Below, piece by piece: positions 36,326 through 45,480 of a stretch of 64,000 bases of DNA. Source of the stretch: Ruegeria meonggei (GTDB lineage Bacteria > Pseudomonadota > Alphaproteobacteria > Rhodobacterales > Rhodobacteraceae). The stretch lies in NCBI RefSeq assembly GCF_900172215.1, contig NZ_FWFP01000002.1, positions 124,001 through 188,000 of the forward strand. The letters are read 5' to 3'. The notes beneath the pieces are model-generated. The model did no database searches, had not been told where the DNA came from, and saw only the letters and a program-made list of their open reading frames with translations. Position 1 is the stretch's first letter; each line of letters begins with the position of its first letter. The position numbers were made by a program, and so were the translations under genes.

Positions 36326-36453
36326 TTATGCCAAAGCCCCGCCGGGGGCAATCACGCATTAAGGTTTTACGACCACGGGCCTGTCGGTTTTTTGATTGAC
36401 CCGCCAGTTAGCTGCGTCAAATGTGGCGGCAATGTAAAGTTACCGAGGCGCCC

Positions 36454-37818
36454 ATGCAGACCATTCAAGAACCCGCCCGTCAGATCCCTGTTGTCCACTC
36501 CACGGACGTTCTGGTTGTTGGCTCCGGCCCTGCCGGTCTGGCCGCAGCGCTGGCAGCCGCACGGGCCGGGGCCGAGGTGTCGCTGGTCGACCGCTTTGGC
36601 TGCATGGGCGGCAATATCACTGCCGTCGGCGTCGAGGGTTTTGCCTGGTATCGCCATGAAAAGACGGTCGAGGCTGGCGGCATCGGCATGGAGTTCGAAA
36701 CCCGCGCCAGGGACATGGGCGCGGCCGTGCCGGAAAGCCAATCGCTGAGTTATGAGCTGGACAGCGAGGGTTTCAAACTGGTCGCGGACAAGCTAGCCGA
36801 AGAGGCGGGCGTACACCCGATGCTGCACCGGCAGTTTGTCAGCCCGATCATGGACGGCGATCGGATCACTGGCATCATCACCGAATCCAAAGCCGGGCGC
36901 GAGGCCATTTTGGCCAAGGTTGTGATCGACGCCACCGGCGACGCCGATGTGGCCCACCGCGCCGGGGCCCCCACCCAAAAGACCGCCCGCGAAGACATGA
37001 TGGCCGCCTCGGTGATGTTCCATCTGGCGGGCGTGGACAAGCGGGCGTTCATGGAGGGCGTCAAAGCCGACCCGCAGACCTATAAGGATTGGGGCGGCGG
37101 CGGTGAGTGGAACGTCGAGACCAGCGGCAAAGAGGACGACATGTTTTCGCCCTTCGTGCACAAGCCGTTTCAGCAGGCGATTGATCAAGGGCTGATCCCG
37201 CCACATCTGAACACTATCGCCGGCACCTGGGGGGCGGTGCATGACACCGGTGAGCTGACTTACATGAACCTGATCCATCTCGCTGAGATTGACGGGACCG
37301 ACCCCGACAGCCTCACGCGCGGAGAGATCGAAGGACGGCGGCAGTCGATGCTGGCCATCGAAGCGCTGCGCCGGTTCATGCCCGGGTGTGAAAACGCCCG
37401 GCTGCGGAACTTCGGGATGACCATAGGCATCCGTGATACCCGCAAGATCGACGCGGTGTACAATATGACCGAGGATGACGCCCGCCATCAGGGTCGGTTC
37501 GAGGATACGATCGGAATCTACCCTGAATTCATCGACGGCTATGGCATCCTGATCCTGCCCACCACAGGGCGGTATATGCAGGTGCCATACCGCTCAATGC
37601 TGCCGATTGATGTCAAAGGCTTACTGGTCGCGGGGCGTTCTCATGGGGCGGACAGGGTGGCGCACGCGGCCACGCGCAACATGGCGTGCTGCGCGGTCAT
37701 GGGTCAGGGTGCGGGGATTGCCGCGGCCCTGTCGCTGAAAAGCAATCAGGACCTGCATGCGTTAAACCTTGCCCCAGTCCACGCAGAACTCAACCGACAG
37801 GGCGTAAGGATTCACTGA
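36454..37818 (+). CDS. FAD-dependent oxidoreductase (FAD_oxidored type)
   Basis: 454 residues, start ATG 36454 with GAGG ahead; a start at 36421 adds eleven unlikely residues. Dinucleotide-binding GSGPAGLAAALAAARAG (~24), then CMGGNITAVGVEGF, a VVIDATGDADVAHRAGA second flavin motif and a C-terminal LLVAGRSHGADRVAHAATRN. This matches the FAD_oxidored group (PF12831-like), whose substrates are mostly unknown. The stop codon overlaps the next gene's start by one base (TGATG), so the two proteins are made together. Confidence 0.82.
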   Translation: MQTIQEPARQIPVVHSTDVLVVGSGPAGLAAALAAARAGAEVSLVDRFGCMGGNITAVGVEGFAWYRHEKTVEAGGIGMEFETRARDMGAAVPESQSLSYELDSEGFKLVADKLAEEAGVHPMLHRQFVSPIMDGDRITGIITESKAGREAILAKVVIDATGDADVAHRAGAPTQKTAREDMMAASVMFHLAGVDKRAFMEGVKADPQTYKDWGGGGEWNVETSGKEDDMFSPFVHKPFQQAIDQGLIPPHLNTIAGTWGAVHDTGELTYMNLIHLAEIDGTDPDSLTRGEIEGRRQSMLAIEALRRFMPGCENARLRNFGMTIGIRDTRKIDAVYNMTEDDARHQGRFEDTIGIYPEFIDGYGILILPTTGRYMQVPYRSMLPIDVKGLLVAGRSHGADRVAHAATRNMACCAVMGQGAGIAAALSLKSNQDLHALNLAPVHAELNRQGVRIH

Positions 37819-38792
37819 TGGTCAGCATCCCCACAATCGACATTGCACCGCTGAACAACGATGCGCATCCCGACTATGACCAAACGGTCCGGCAGGTCAT
37901 GGATGCCTGTACGCAGATCGGGTTTTTGTCGATTACCGGCACCGGGGTGTCTCAGGACACCGTGGATCGGGTTCGATCTACTGTTCGGGCAGTTTTTGCC
38001 ATCGACGAGGCGGCCAAATGGGATCAGGCGATTACCCGCGAAAACTATCGCGGGTTTATACCAATGGGATTCTTCGCGCCCAATGATGGTTCAGGAAAGG
38101 CGGATAAATACGAGGGATACAAGCTGCATCACGATGTGAACGTTGATGCGCCCATACGTCAGGATTGTCCGCTTTATGGCCCGAATATCTGGCCCCGTCA
38201 GGTGCCGGATGCCCGCAATACCATCCTGGATTATTGGTCCCGGCTGGACAGTGTCGCGCATGTATTGCTCGCGGCGCTTGAAACCGGGCTGGGGCTGCCT
38301 GCGCGGCAGTTGCGCGCCGCCTTCAGTGACCCGATGACCAACATGACGCTACTGCACTATCCCCCGCAATCCCCGGATGAAGACGGCTATGGCATTCATC
38401 CCCACAAGGACACCGACGCGCTAACCATTATCGCGCCTGACCCGGTGGGCGGGCTTGAGGTGCAGACCCGCGATGGCGGCTGGATCACCCCGGACTGTCC
38501 CCCCGGCGGCTTTATCGTCAATATCGGCGACATGCTCGAGCTTTGGTCGGGCGGTCGCCTGAAATCCACCCCACACCGGGTGGTCAACCGGTCGGGCAAG
38601 GAACGCTATTCCTTTCCCTATTTCTGTGTCCCACGCCACGATGTGGTGGTCGCGCCGCTACTGCCACCGTTGCCCGGCTTTGACCGCCCATCCGTGCATT
38701 GCGGCCATTGGTCAGCAGAAATCTGGCGCACCAACTGGCCGGACGAGGCCGCAGACAACACGACCCCCGAGTTGGGAACACTCAGCGATTAG
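37818..38792 (+). CDS. 2-oxoglutarate/Fe(II)-type oxygenase, isopenicillin N synthase-like
   Basis: 324 residues. The jelly-roll iron site is visible: HxD in HPHKDTDALTII (~195), the distal His in LKSTPHRVVNRSGKERYSFPYF and the R-x-S co-substrate motif (RYS). The N-terminal half (IPTIDIAPL, QIGFLSITGTGV, GFIPMG) is typical of isopenicillin N synthase-like non-haem iron enzymes. Predicted to hydroxylate, desaturate or cyclise a small molecule. It starts in the stop codon of the FAD oxidoreductase, so a two-step pathway is likely. Confidence 0.83.
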   Translation: MVSIPTIDIAPLNNDAHPDYDQTVRQVMDACTQIGFLSITGTGVSQDTVDRVRSTVRAVFAIDEAAKWDQAITRENYRGFIPMGFFAPNDGSGKADKYEGYKLHHDVNVDAPIRQDCPLYGPNIWPRQVPDARNTILDYWSRLDSVAHVLLAALETGLGLPARQLRAAFSDPMTNMTLLHYPPQSPDEDGYGIHPHKDTDALTIIAPDPVGGLEVQTRDGGWITPDCPPGGFIVNIGDMLELWSGGRLKSTPHRVVNRSGKERYSFPYFCVPRHDVVVAPLLPPLPGFDRPSVHCGHWSAEIWRTNWPDEAADNTTPELGTLSD

Positions 38793-38882
38793 CCCCAAGA
38801 ATTCACCGACGCATGAAGCACTTGCATCACAGCGCCGCTTGGGCCAAGAACACGAGCAAGGGCCGAAACCAAGGGGGCAGCG

Positions 38883-39956
38883 ATGGCTTTGCCGGTGAAA
38901 GATCAGCTCAGATACTGGGGAGTTGCCGCGGTCGTATTTGTGCTGCTGCTATGGGCACTTGGCGACGTTTTGCTGCCCTTTGTGATCGGTGGTGCGATTG
39001 CCTATTTCCTGGATCCTGTCGCAGACCGGTTGGAAAAGCTGGGCCTATCCCGCATGGCGGCGACGGGGATCATCACAATCGTCGGAATTCTGGGCTTTGT
39101 TCTGATGATCCTGATGGTGCTGCCCGCACTGATCACCCAGTTGATCGATCTGGTCGAGGTCATGCCGAGCCTTCTCAAAGAGCTGCGCGGCTTCGTCGAA
39201 AAGCAATTCCCGTCTCTACTGGATCGCGAATCCAGTTCACATCAGGTACTGGTGTCGTTGGGTGAAACGCTGCAATCCAAAACCGGGGACGTTCTGCAAT
39301 CAGTTGTCGCCTCGCTGGGATCTGCGATCAACGTGGTGGTATTGCTGGTCATCGTCCCGGTGGTCACCGTTTACCTGCTGTTGGACTGGGACCGCATGAT
39401 CGCCCGCATTGGCGAACTGCTGCCCCGCGACCACGCCCCAACCATCAATCGCCTCGCTGGCGAGATCAATGCAGTTCTGGCCTCGTTCGTGCGGGGTATG
39501 GGCACTGTCTGCCTGATCCTTGGCACGTATTATGCCGTGGCGCTGATGGCTGTCGGCTTGCAATTCGGGCTGATCGTCGGGTTCATCGCAGGACTCGTGA
39601 CCTTTATACCTTATCTTGGCGCCCTGATCGGCGGCACGCTGGCCATTGGCCTTGCCTTGTTCCAGTTCTGGGGCGATTGGGCCCAGATCGGATTGGTCGC
39701 CGGTATCTTTGCACTGGGTCAGGTGACCGAGGGCAATTTTCTGACCCCCAAGCTGGTCGGCAGTTCGGTTGGTCTGCATCCGGTCTGGCTGTTGCTGGCG
39801 CTGTCGGTGTTTGGCGCGCTGTTCGGATTTGTCGGCATGCTGATCGCTGTGCCCGTTGCCGCAGCATTGGGCGTTGTGGCCAGGTTCGGCACTTCGATCT
39901 ACCTGGATAGCCGCTTGTATACCGGCCTCGAAGGGCTGAACCAGGACGACGAGTAA
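38883..39956 (+). CDS. AI-2E family transporter (PerM-like)
   Basis: 357 residues with eight or so hydrophobic segments in the AI-2E exporter arrangement: two at the N-terminus (VAAVVFVLLLWALGDVLLPF, ...), a soluble middle (~95-140), then six helices with the PYLGALIGG and LVGSSVGLHPVWLLLALSVFG motifs. Members export quorum signals or other small molecules, or act as ion antiporters; the substrate here is unknown. The stop codon is followed immediately by the hdaA start. Confidence 0.88.
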   Translation: MALPVKDQLRYWGVAAVVFVLLLWALGDVLLPFVIGGAIAYFLDPVADRLEKLGLSRMAATGIITIVGILGFVLMILMVLPALITQLIDLVEVMPSLLKELRGFVEKQFPSLLDRESSSHQVLVSLGETLQSKTGDVLQSVVASLGSAINVVVLLVIVPVVTVYLLLDWDRMIARIGELLPRDHAPTINRLAGEINAVLASFVRGMGTVCLILGTYYAVALMAVGLQFGLIVGFIAGLVTFIPYLGALIGGTLAIGLALFQFWGDWAQIGLVAGIFALGQVTEGNFLTPKLVGSSVGLHPVWLLLALSVFGALFGFVGMLIAVPVAAALGVVARFGTSIYLDSRLYTGLEGLNQDDE

Positions 39957-40646
39957 ATGGCCCGACAGCTGAGCTTTGATCTTCCGGCCAAAACTGCGCT
40001 GGGGCGTGAGGATTTCTTTGTCTCGCCCGCAAACGCTCTGGCTGTTGCGATGATCTCGGCCAACTCGTGGCCCGGCAACAAGCTGGTGCTCACTGGCCCG
40101 GCCGGGGCTGGCAAGACGCATCTGGCGCATGTGTGGGCCGCCGAAACAAGTGGCCGGATCATCCTGGCCAGTGATCTGCGATATGACGATGTGCCTGATC
40201 TTGCCCGCTCGGCCATCGCGGTTGAAGACGTGCCCATGATCGCTGATGACCCCGAACAACAGAAAACCCTGTTTCACCTGCACAATCTGGTGCTGGCTGA
40301 AGGGCATGCCTTGTTGATGACAGGGCGGTTGCCGCCAAACCTGTGGCAGTTGCCGCTGCCAGATCTGCAAAGCCGGATTGAGGGCGCGCATCACGTCGCA
40401 CTGGACCCACCTGATGACGCATTGTTGGGGGCTGTTCTGGCCAAGCTGTTCGTCGACCGGCAGTTGAACCCCGGCCCCGAAGTCATTGCCTATCTGGTCA
40501 AACATATGGACCGCCGCTTTGAAACAGCAGCCGAAGTAGTGGCGCGGCTGGACCAGATTGCCCTTTCTGAAAAACGAGAGATCACACGCGCGCTGGCGGT
40601 CAGAATTCTGAATTCCGAACCTACAGATAGCGAAGCTGACAATTGA
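39957..40646 (+). CDS. hdaA: DnaA-like regulatory ATPase HdaA
   Basis: 229 residues, a AAA+ relative of DnaA without the DNA-binding domain. The N-terminal clamp-binding motif RQLSFDLP and the P-loop TGPAGAGKTHLAHVW are present, followed by AIAVEDVP (Walker B region) and the sensor-type region MTGRLPPNLW. In Caulobacter HdaA stimulates DnaA-ATP hydrolysis with the replication clamp, limiting initiation. It begins on the base after the perM stop, so the two genes are coupled. Confidence 0.87.
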   Translation: MARQLSFDLPAKTALGREDFFVSPANALAVAMISANSWPGNKLVLTGPAGAGKTHLAHVWAAETSGRIILASDLRYDDVPDLARSAIAVEDVPMIADDPEQQKTLFHLHNLVLAEGHALLMTGRLPPNLWQLPLPDLQSRIEGAHHVALDPPDDALLGAVLAKLFVDRQLNPGPEVIAYLVKHMDRRFETAAEVVARLDQIALSEKREITRALAVRILNSEPTDSEADN

Positions 40647-40695
40647 CCCACCCCCGGTGATTTCGCACACTGCGCCCGGATAATCTGGAAGAGAC

Positions 40696-42240
40696 ATGGA
40701 TCAGACCGTCGAAACCGAAATCCCGGATTGGGGCCCCTTCCAAAGGCCATTGTTCGACGACCCCGAAGCCCGCGCCCTGTCGCGCGTTGGAGTGGTCGAT
40801 GTCGGATCGAACTCGGTCCGGATGGTGATTTTCGACGGGGCGGCGCGCTCTCCGGCTTATTTCTACAACGAGAAAGTCATGTGCGAACTGGGGGCTGGGC
40901 TGTCTGAAACCGGGCGTCTCAATCCGCGCGGACGCGACCGCGCCCTGTCGGCGCTGCGTCGATTTCAGCGGTTGGCCGACGATCTGGATCTTCCTGGTCT
41001 GCACGTTGTTGCCACCGCCGCCGTACGCGAGGCAAAGGATGGCCCGGATTTCTGCCGGGAGGTCGAATCAGAGATTGGCCTAACCGTTTCAGTCATCGAT
41101 GGCGGGGAAGAGGCGCGCCTGTCTGCCCAAGGTGTGTTGCTGGGTTGGCCAGGGGCCTACGGTTTGATCTGCGACATAGGCGGGTCCTCAATGGAGTTGG
41201 CCGAGATCGGTGACGGAGACGTGGGCCGCCGTGTGACATCGGCTCTGGGGCCACTGAAACTGCGCGACATCAAGGGCGGGCGCCGGGCACGCAAAGCGCA
41301 TATCAAAAGCACAATGGAAGACCTGCGTGATCAGATGGGCCCCCAACGCGACCGTCTGTTCCTTGTGGGCGGCAGTTGGCGCGCCTTTGCGCGTTTGGAC
41401 ATGCTGCGCCGGGGCTATCCGCTGAACGTTTTGCACGAATACCGCATGACCACCAGGCAAGTGCGCGAGACCATAAAGTTCATCGAAAAAGGTGATCCGG
41501 AAAAGATGCGCAGTCAGGCGGGTGTTTCAAGTTCGCGCATGGCGCTGATCCCCTATGCGATGGACGTACTGGCCCGGCTGATCCGGACGTTCAAGCCTAA
41601 GGACATCGCGATTTCAAGCTATGGCATCCGCGAAGGGTTGCTGTACGAACAAATGCCGCAAAACCTGCGCGACCGCGATCCGCTGATCGAGGCCAGCCGC
41701 TTTTCCGAGGCCAAGGATGCCCGCCTGCCCGGCTTTGGCAAACACTTGTATGACTTTGTGATGCCACTGTTCAAATCCGCCCCACTCGCCCGGGTGCGGC
41801 TGATTCAGGCGGCCTGCCTGTTGCATGACGTCAGCTGGCGCGCCCACCCCGATTACCGGGCTGAAGTCTGTTTCGACAATGTAACCCGCGCCAATCTGGG
41901 CGGGCTGAAGCATTCCGAAAGGATTTTCATCGGCCTTGCGCTGCAACACCGCTACCGCAACAAGCGCGAGGGCAACCGGTTCGCACCGCTATACGAGTTA
42001 CTGGACGAAAAGGACCAGAAACAAGCAGAGATACTGGGCAAGGCGATGCGATTTGGCGCAATGCTGTGGATGCAAAGCGACGCGCCAATGGGCAACCTGC
42101 GGTTCTTCCCTAAGAAGCGTCTCTTGGAACTGCGTCTGCCCGCAAACGCAAGGCCACTTTTCAACGAAGTCGCCGAAGCGCGGCTGAATTCCCTGGCCAA
42201 TGCCCTCAAGTCCGAGGTTCACGTGGTCATCAAAGGATAG
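40696..42240 (+). CDS. ppx: Ppx/GppA family exopolyphosphatase/pppGpp phosphatase
   Basis: 514 residues, an actin-like ATPase-fold phosphatase. N-terminal VVDVGSNSVRMVIFD, substrate loop GEEARLSAQGVLLGW and CDIGGSSMELAEIG, followed by a C-terminal alpha-helical HD-like domain with HDVSWRAHPDYRAE. Could hydrolyse polyphosphate, pppGpp or both. It follows hdaA by 49 bp. No polyphosphate kinase gene is present between them. Confidence 0.9.
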   Translation: MDQTVETEIPDWGPFQRPLFDDPEARALSRVGVVDVGSNSVRMVIFDGAARSPAYFYNEKVMCELGAGLSETGRLNPRGRDRALSALRRFQRLADDLDLPGLHVVATAAVREAKDGPDFCREVESEIGLTVSVIDGGEEARLSAQGVLLGWPGAYGLICDIGGSSMELAEIGDGDVGRRVTSALGPLKLRDIKGGRRARKAHIKSTMEDLRDQMGPQRDRLFLVGGSWRAFARLDMLRRGYPLNVLHEYRMTTRQVRETIKFIEKGDPEKMRSQAGVSSSRMALIPYAMDVLARLIRTFKPKDIAISSYGIREGLLYEQMPQNLRDRDPLIEASRFSEAKDARLPGFGKHLYDFVMPLFKSAPLARVRLIQAACLLHDVSWRAHPDYRAEVCFDNVTRANLGGLKHSERIFIGLALQHRYRNKREGNRFAPLYELLDEKDQKQAEILGKAMRFGAMLWMQSDAPMGNLRFFPKKRLLELRLPANARPLFNEVAEARLNSLANALKSEVHVVIKG

Positions 42241-42243
42241 ACC

Positions 42244-42618
42244 TTAGATTTCCGTCGCGCCGTCAGGGTCTTCTTCGGTCTGATCTGGTGGGTCCTGCAG
42301 ATCTTCGATTGGTCTCTTGCGGATGATGATGTCGCCATTGGGCAGGATCTCGGGCGCTTGATAGGCGCTCCAATCTTTAATCTCTGCGCCCAGCTCGGCC
42401 AAGGCCGGGCCCATTTCTTCGATAAAGGACTGCATGGCCGGGCCCAGCTGATCGGCCAGTCCCTGCAGATCCTCTAGCGCAGGCCCCATTTCCTGCCGCA
42501 AGCCCTCAAAGAACAACTCAGCCCCCTGTTCCATCAGGGATTTTCCAGTGTCTTCCTCGGCATGTGCAGGCGTGATCAGGGCGGCAGATAGCGCACAGAT
42601 CGCAATAAGATGTTTCAT
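42244..42618 (-). CDS. Small secreted protein, function unknown
   Basis: 124 residues with signal peptide (MKHLIAICALSAALITPAHA). The mature part contains repeated GPALE/GPALAEL segments (EMGPALEDLQGLADQLGPAM and similar), predicted to be helical, and an acidic, proline-rich tail (DPPDQTEEDPDG). No Walker motif or catalytic motif is visible. It converges on the ppx gene with 3 bp between stops. Confidence 0.62.
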   Translation of the reverse strand: MKHLIAICALSAALITPAHAEEDTGKSLMEQGAELFFEGLRQEMGPALEDLQGLADQLGPAMQSFIEEMGPALAELGAEIKDWSAYQAPEILPNGDIIIRKRPIEDLQDPPDQTEEDPDGATEI

Positions 42619-42656
42619 GAGTCGAAATATAGGCCCTGCCGCGCCGCGATGAAAGG

Positions 42657-43643
42657 CTATAGGTCGATATCCAGAGTGACCGGGAAGTGATCAGATGCGG
42701 TCAGCAACGCCGCCTGCAAATCAGGGGCGTCGCGGCAGCTCGTGTCGTGAAACGGGTGCCAGATGCGCCATTCGGGACGATGCCCACGCAATCCGTCGCT
42801 GATCATGATGTAATCCAGCAGCGCCTCAAGAAACTGACCCCCGGGGCGGGTGAATCGTGCTGTTGAGGGCACCGGGCCGGATCCCGCGCCGTGGGCGGTG
42901 ACCGCATGGGGGTCAAACAGCCCGGCTTGTAGCAAAATCTCTACCGATGAGCGCCCGAACAGATGTTCGAATTCATCCAGCCCCGGCCCGTCATTCAAAT
43001 CACCTAGCAGAATAACCTGTTCCTCTGCCACGATGTGTGCCGCAACCCGACGGGACAACCAAACGGCTTGTGCCAGTTGCTTGCGCCGGTTTGCGATTGA
43101 GATGCGGATCGCCTCATCCCGTGATCCAGCCCCGTGCGGCGCTTTGGATTTCAGATGCGCACCAATCATGCGCAGCGTGTTGCCCCTGCTGGTTTGAACC
43201 GTCAATTCCATAGGGGGTTTGGAGAACCGAACGAGGTCTTCGGTGGCGTCGATATCCAGATCGATGCGAAAGACGTCATCGAAACGGGGGGCCAGTGAAT
43301 TGCCGTCAACCGGATCGTGGCGCGCCTGTATTTCTTTCGGGTCATACAGCAATGCAAGCTCTTGATGGGTGTCATTGGCAAAACCCATCACGGCATTTGA
43401 CGTGCGCAAGTCAAACGCCTCGGCAAAGTTCTGCAACGCGCGGACTGTGTTTTGTTTTTTGCCGGTATTGGGCGCCTCGACGATCAGCACGGCATCCGCG
43501 TCAATTGCCGTTAGCACTTTGGCGATGGCCTCAACCTGCTGCGCCTTGGTGACGTCGTGACGGCCGGACCAGCTGTCATCTACAACCAGTTCATCGCGGC
43601 GGCTAAACAGGTTGGCGAACCATTCAATATTGTAAGTCGCCAT
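42657..43643 (-). CDS. Endonuclease/exonuclease/phosphatase family protein
   Basis: 328 residues, start ATG 43643 with AGGTG ahead (a GTG at 43649 adds two residues). DNase I-like fold: MATYNIEWFANL, VLIVEAPNTG in place of the usual AxQE, the DLNDGPGLDEF metal/catalytic motif and the C-terminal TASDHFPVTLDIDL with the catalytic SDH. The physiological substrate is unknown. Nine bases separate it from the DjlA-like gene, so they may be cotranscribed. Confidence 0.82.
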   Translation of the reverse strand: MATYNIEWFANLFSRRDELVVDDSWSGRHDVTKAQQVEAIAKVLTAIDADAVLIVEAPNTGKKQNTVRALQNFAEAFDLRTSNAVMGFANDTHQELALLYDPKEIQARHDPVDGNSLAPRFDDVFRIDLDIDATEDLVRFSKPPMELTVQTSRGNTLRMIGAHLKSKAPHGAGSRDEAIRISIANRRKQLAQAVWLSRRVAAHIVAEEQVILLGDLNDGPGLDEFEHLFGRSSVEILLQAGLFDPHAVTAHGAGSGPVPSTARFTRPGGQFLEALLDYIMISDGLRGHRPEWRIWHPFHDTSCRDAPDLQAALLTASDHFPVTLDIDL

Positions 43644-43652
43644 CCGCACCTG

Positions 43653-44333
43653 TCAGGCCCCGGCGCCGTTGATCTCGTCCCAGGCACGGTTGATGTCGAT
43701 CATCTTCTTCTCGGCCAATCGTACAGCTTCTTCGGGCACGCCGCGCGCCATCATGGCGTCGGGATGCGTCTCACGCACCAATTGCCGCCAGATCTTGCGG
43801 ATGTCTGGCAAAGCCATGTCGCGGGGAACCCCCAGAACCGTATAAGGATCCTTGGGCGCATCCGGTACGAAGCGAGCTCGCAGGGCAAGAAACTGAGCAT
43901 CGGTCTGACCAAAAATCCGGCTGACCTCTTCCAGAAACACATCTTCGTTCGGGTGGTAGAACCCATCCGCCATCGCGATGTGAAACAGGCCCTCCATCAG
44001 ATCGCAGAGCGTGGTGCTGTCATCCGCAAACATCCGCGCAATCTTGCGGGCATAATCCTGATACCCGGCAACATCGGTACGGGCCATGTCAAACACCCGG
44101 GCTGCGCCGGCTTCATCATCGCGGGCAATCTGGAACACGTCGCGAAAGGCCGTGACCTCATCCCGCGTTACCTGCCCGTCGGCCTTGGCCATCTTTGCGC
44201 CCAGCGCGATCACTGCAATCGCAAACGCGACCGAGCGTTCGGGCGGCGAGCGCAGTTTTTCAAAAACATCGGTCAGGCTTTCGCCTTGGGCAAGCGCGCT
44301 CAGCGCATCGGATATACGGGTCCAGATCGACAT
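43653..44333 (-). CDS. TerB/J-domain protein, DjlA-like
   Basis: 226 residues. N-terminal helical TerB-like domain (~40-140, FAIAVIALGAKMAKADGQVTRDEV, AMADGFYHPNEDVFLEEV) followed by a C-terminal J domain (~163-226, DPYTVLGVPRDMALPDIRKIWRQLV) with the essential HPD tripeptide (RETHPDAM). No N-terminal membrane helix as in E. coli DjlA, so probably cytosolic. Likely a co-chaperone for DnaK. Confidence 0.85.
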   Translation of the reverse strand: MSIWTRISDALSALAQGESLTDVFEKLRSPPERSVAFAIAVIALGAKMAKADGQVTRDEVTAFRDVFQIARDDEAGAARVFDMARTDVAGYQDYARKIARMFADDSTTLCDLMEGLFHIAMADGFYHPNEDVFLEEVSRIFGQTDAQFLALRARFVPDAPKDPYTVLGVPRDMALPDIRKIWRQLVRETHPDAMMARGVPEEAVRLAEKKMIDINRAWDEINGAGA

Positions 44334-44378
44334 GAGCGTACCCTAACGTCCGATTTCGGGACTGTCAGGTGCGACAGA

Positions 44379-44867
44379 TTAATCCTGCGCAAGAATTTTC
44401 TGCATCAGCACAAGATCCAGCCGTTTGCCCCATTTGAAACCAACTTCAGGCATCTGGCCGGTTATCTCAAAACCCAACGCTGCATGAAACGCCACTGCCC
44501 CCGGATTGGCCGAGGATATTCCGGCGACCAGCACATGCACGCCTTCAGACCGCGCGACATCCTCCAGAGCGGTCATAAGCGCCCGCCCTGCCCCTTGGTT
44601 CCGCGCTTTGGGCGACAGTTGAACCGAGTGCTCACGGCTTTGTGAATAGCCGGGTCCGGACCGAAACGGGCCGTAAGTGGCAAAGCCCAGAACCTGCCTT
44701 TCCACCTCGGCCACCAGATAGGCTGCACCACGGGCATTGATGTCAGACGCTATGCTGTCGAGGCTGCGCTCAATGGTGGTAAAGGTGATCAGCGTTTCGC
44801 GGATGATCGCGTTGGTGATCTCGGCGATTGCGGTGGCATCTCCGGCTTGGGCCGGGCGAATAATCAT
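44379..44867 (-). CDS. GNAT N-acetyltransferase (phosphinothricin-acetyltransferase-like)
   Basis: 162 residues. Order and motifs of the PAT/YncA type: IIRPAQAGDATAIAEITN, LGFATYGPFRSGPGYSQSREHSVQL, acetyl-CoA loop RNQGAGRALMTALEDVA and the C-terminal NPGAVAFHAALGFEITGQMPEVGFKWGK. Substrates of relatives include phosphinothricin and methionine derivatives; the natural acceptor here is unknown. The ATG overlaps the end of the VOC gene by four bases (ATGA). Confidence 0.85.
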   Translation of the reverse strand: MIIRPAQAGDATAIAEITNAIIRETLITFTTIERSLDSIASDINARGAAYLVAEVERQVLGFATYGPFRSGPGYSQSREHSVQLSPKARNQGAGRALMTALEDVARSEGVHVLVAGISSANPGAVAFHAALGFEITGQMPEVGFKWGKRLDLVLMQKILAQD

Positions 44868-45466
44868 TCCAGCACACGTTTGCCATGCGGCGTGTCAAAC
44901 TCTGCCAGCAAGGCGGCGGGGCCGGTATCGAACACGACCCGATCCAGCGCCCCCAGCAGCTTGGCCAGATCCAGCGCGTCCGGGTGAAACACGACCAAAC
45001 GATCCAGTCGACAGCTGCTGTCCTGCAACATCTGTGCGGGGTGCAGATCGCCATGCCATTGAATGAGCGCCGGAAACAGGTTGTCAAAAGGCAACCGCCC
45101 ATTCGGAGGAATCGCCATTTGCCACCGCAGCGCGCCCCGCGTCAGGTCGATGGGCGTACCAACCCCGTCAGGAAAAAGTTCCAGCGAAGCCGCGATGTCC
45201 GGGACCTTGCAAATCCAGTTGCTCAGCCGCGGTGCCCCGTTGAACTGATCCAGGTTAAACCAACGGGTCCGTTCGGGGTTTGGGGCCTGCGGATCGATGG
45301 CGATCGCTTCCAGATACAAACCGTCCTTTAAACCAAGCAGCCGGTTGTACGTCCCGAACCTTTCATGCTTGCCACCCGCCTGCAGCGATACGCCCAAGGC
45401 CTGTTCGATATGGGCGGATGCCTCTTCCAACGTTTCGCCTGCAACAGCCAAGTGATCCAGTAACAC
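44864..45466 (-). CDS. VOC (glyoxalase-like) domain protein
   Basis: 200 residues starting with a GTG at 45466 that has a perfect AGGAGG five to six bases upstream. One VOC-type domain (~1-110, LLDHLAVAGETLEEASAHIEQ, then GTYNRLLGLKDGLYLEAIAID) plus a C-terminal extension of the Glyoxalase-3-like group. Metal ligands His and Glu can be proposed but not proven. It is too long and different for methylmalonyl-CoA epimerase, which belongs to the same superfamily. Coupled to the downstream GNAT gene. Confidence 0.75.
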   Translation of the reverse strand: MLLDHLAVAGETLEEASAHIEQALGVSLQAGGKHERFGTYNRLLGLKDGLYLEAIAIDPQAPNPERTRWFNLDQFNGAPRLSNWICKVPDIAASLELFPDGVGTPIDLTRGALRWQMAIPPNGRLPFDNLFPALIQWHGDLHPAQMLQDSSCRLDRLVVFHPDALDLAKLLGALDRVVFDTGPAALLAEFDTPHGKRVLE

Positions 45467-45480
45467 GCGCGCCTCCTTTT

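Noticed and set aside
39300..40697. 465-codon minus-strand frame opposite perM/hdaA
   Set aside because: Opposes two well-recognised genes and has a Gln/Arg/His-rich translation without domains.
42244..42618. AAA+ ATPase label for the small secreted protein
   Set aside because: No P-loop or Walker B is visible and there is a signal peptide; the label sometimes given to such proteins is not supported.
44864..45466. VOC protein as methylmalonyl-CoA epimerase
   Set aside because: It lies next to scpA and is in the same superfamily, but at 200 residues it is too long and lacks the epimerase pattern.
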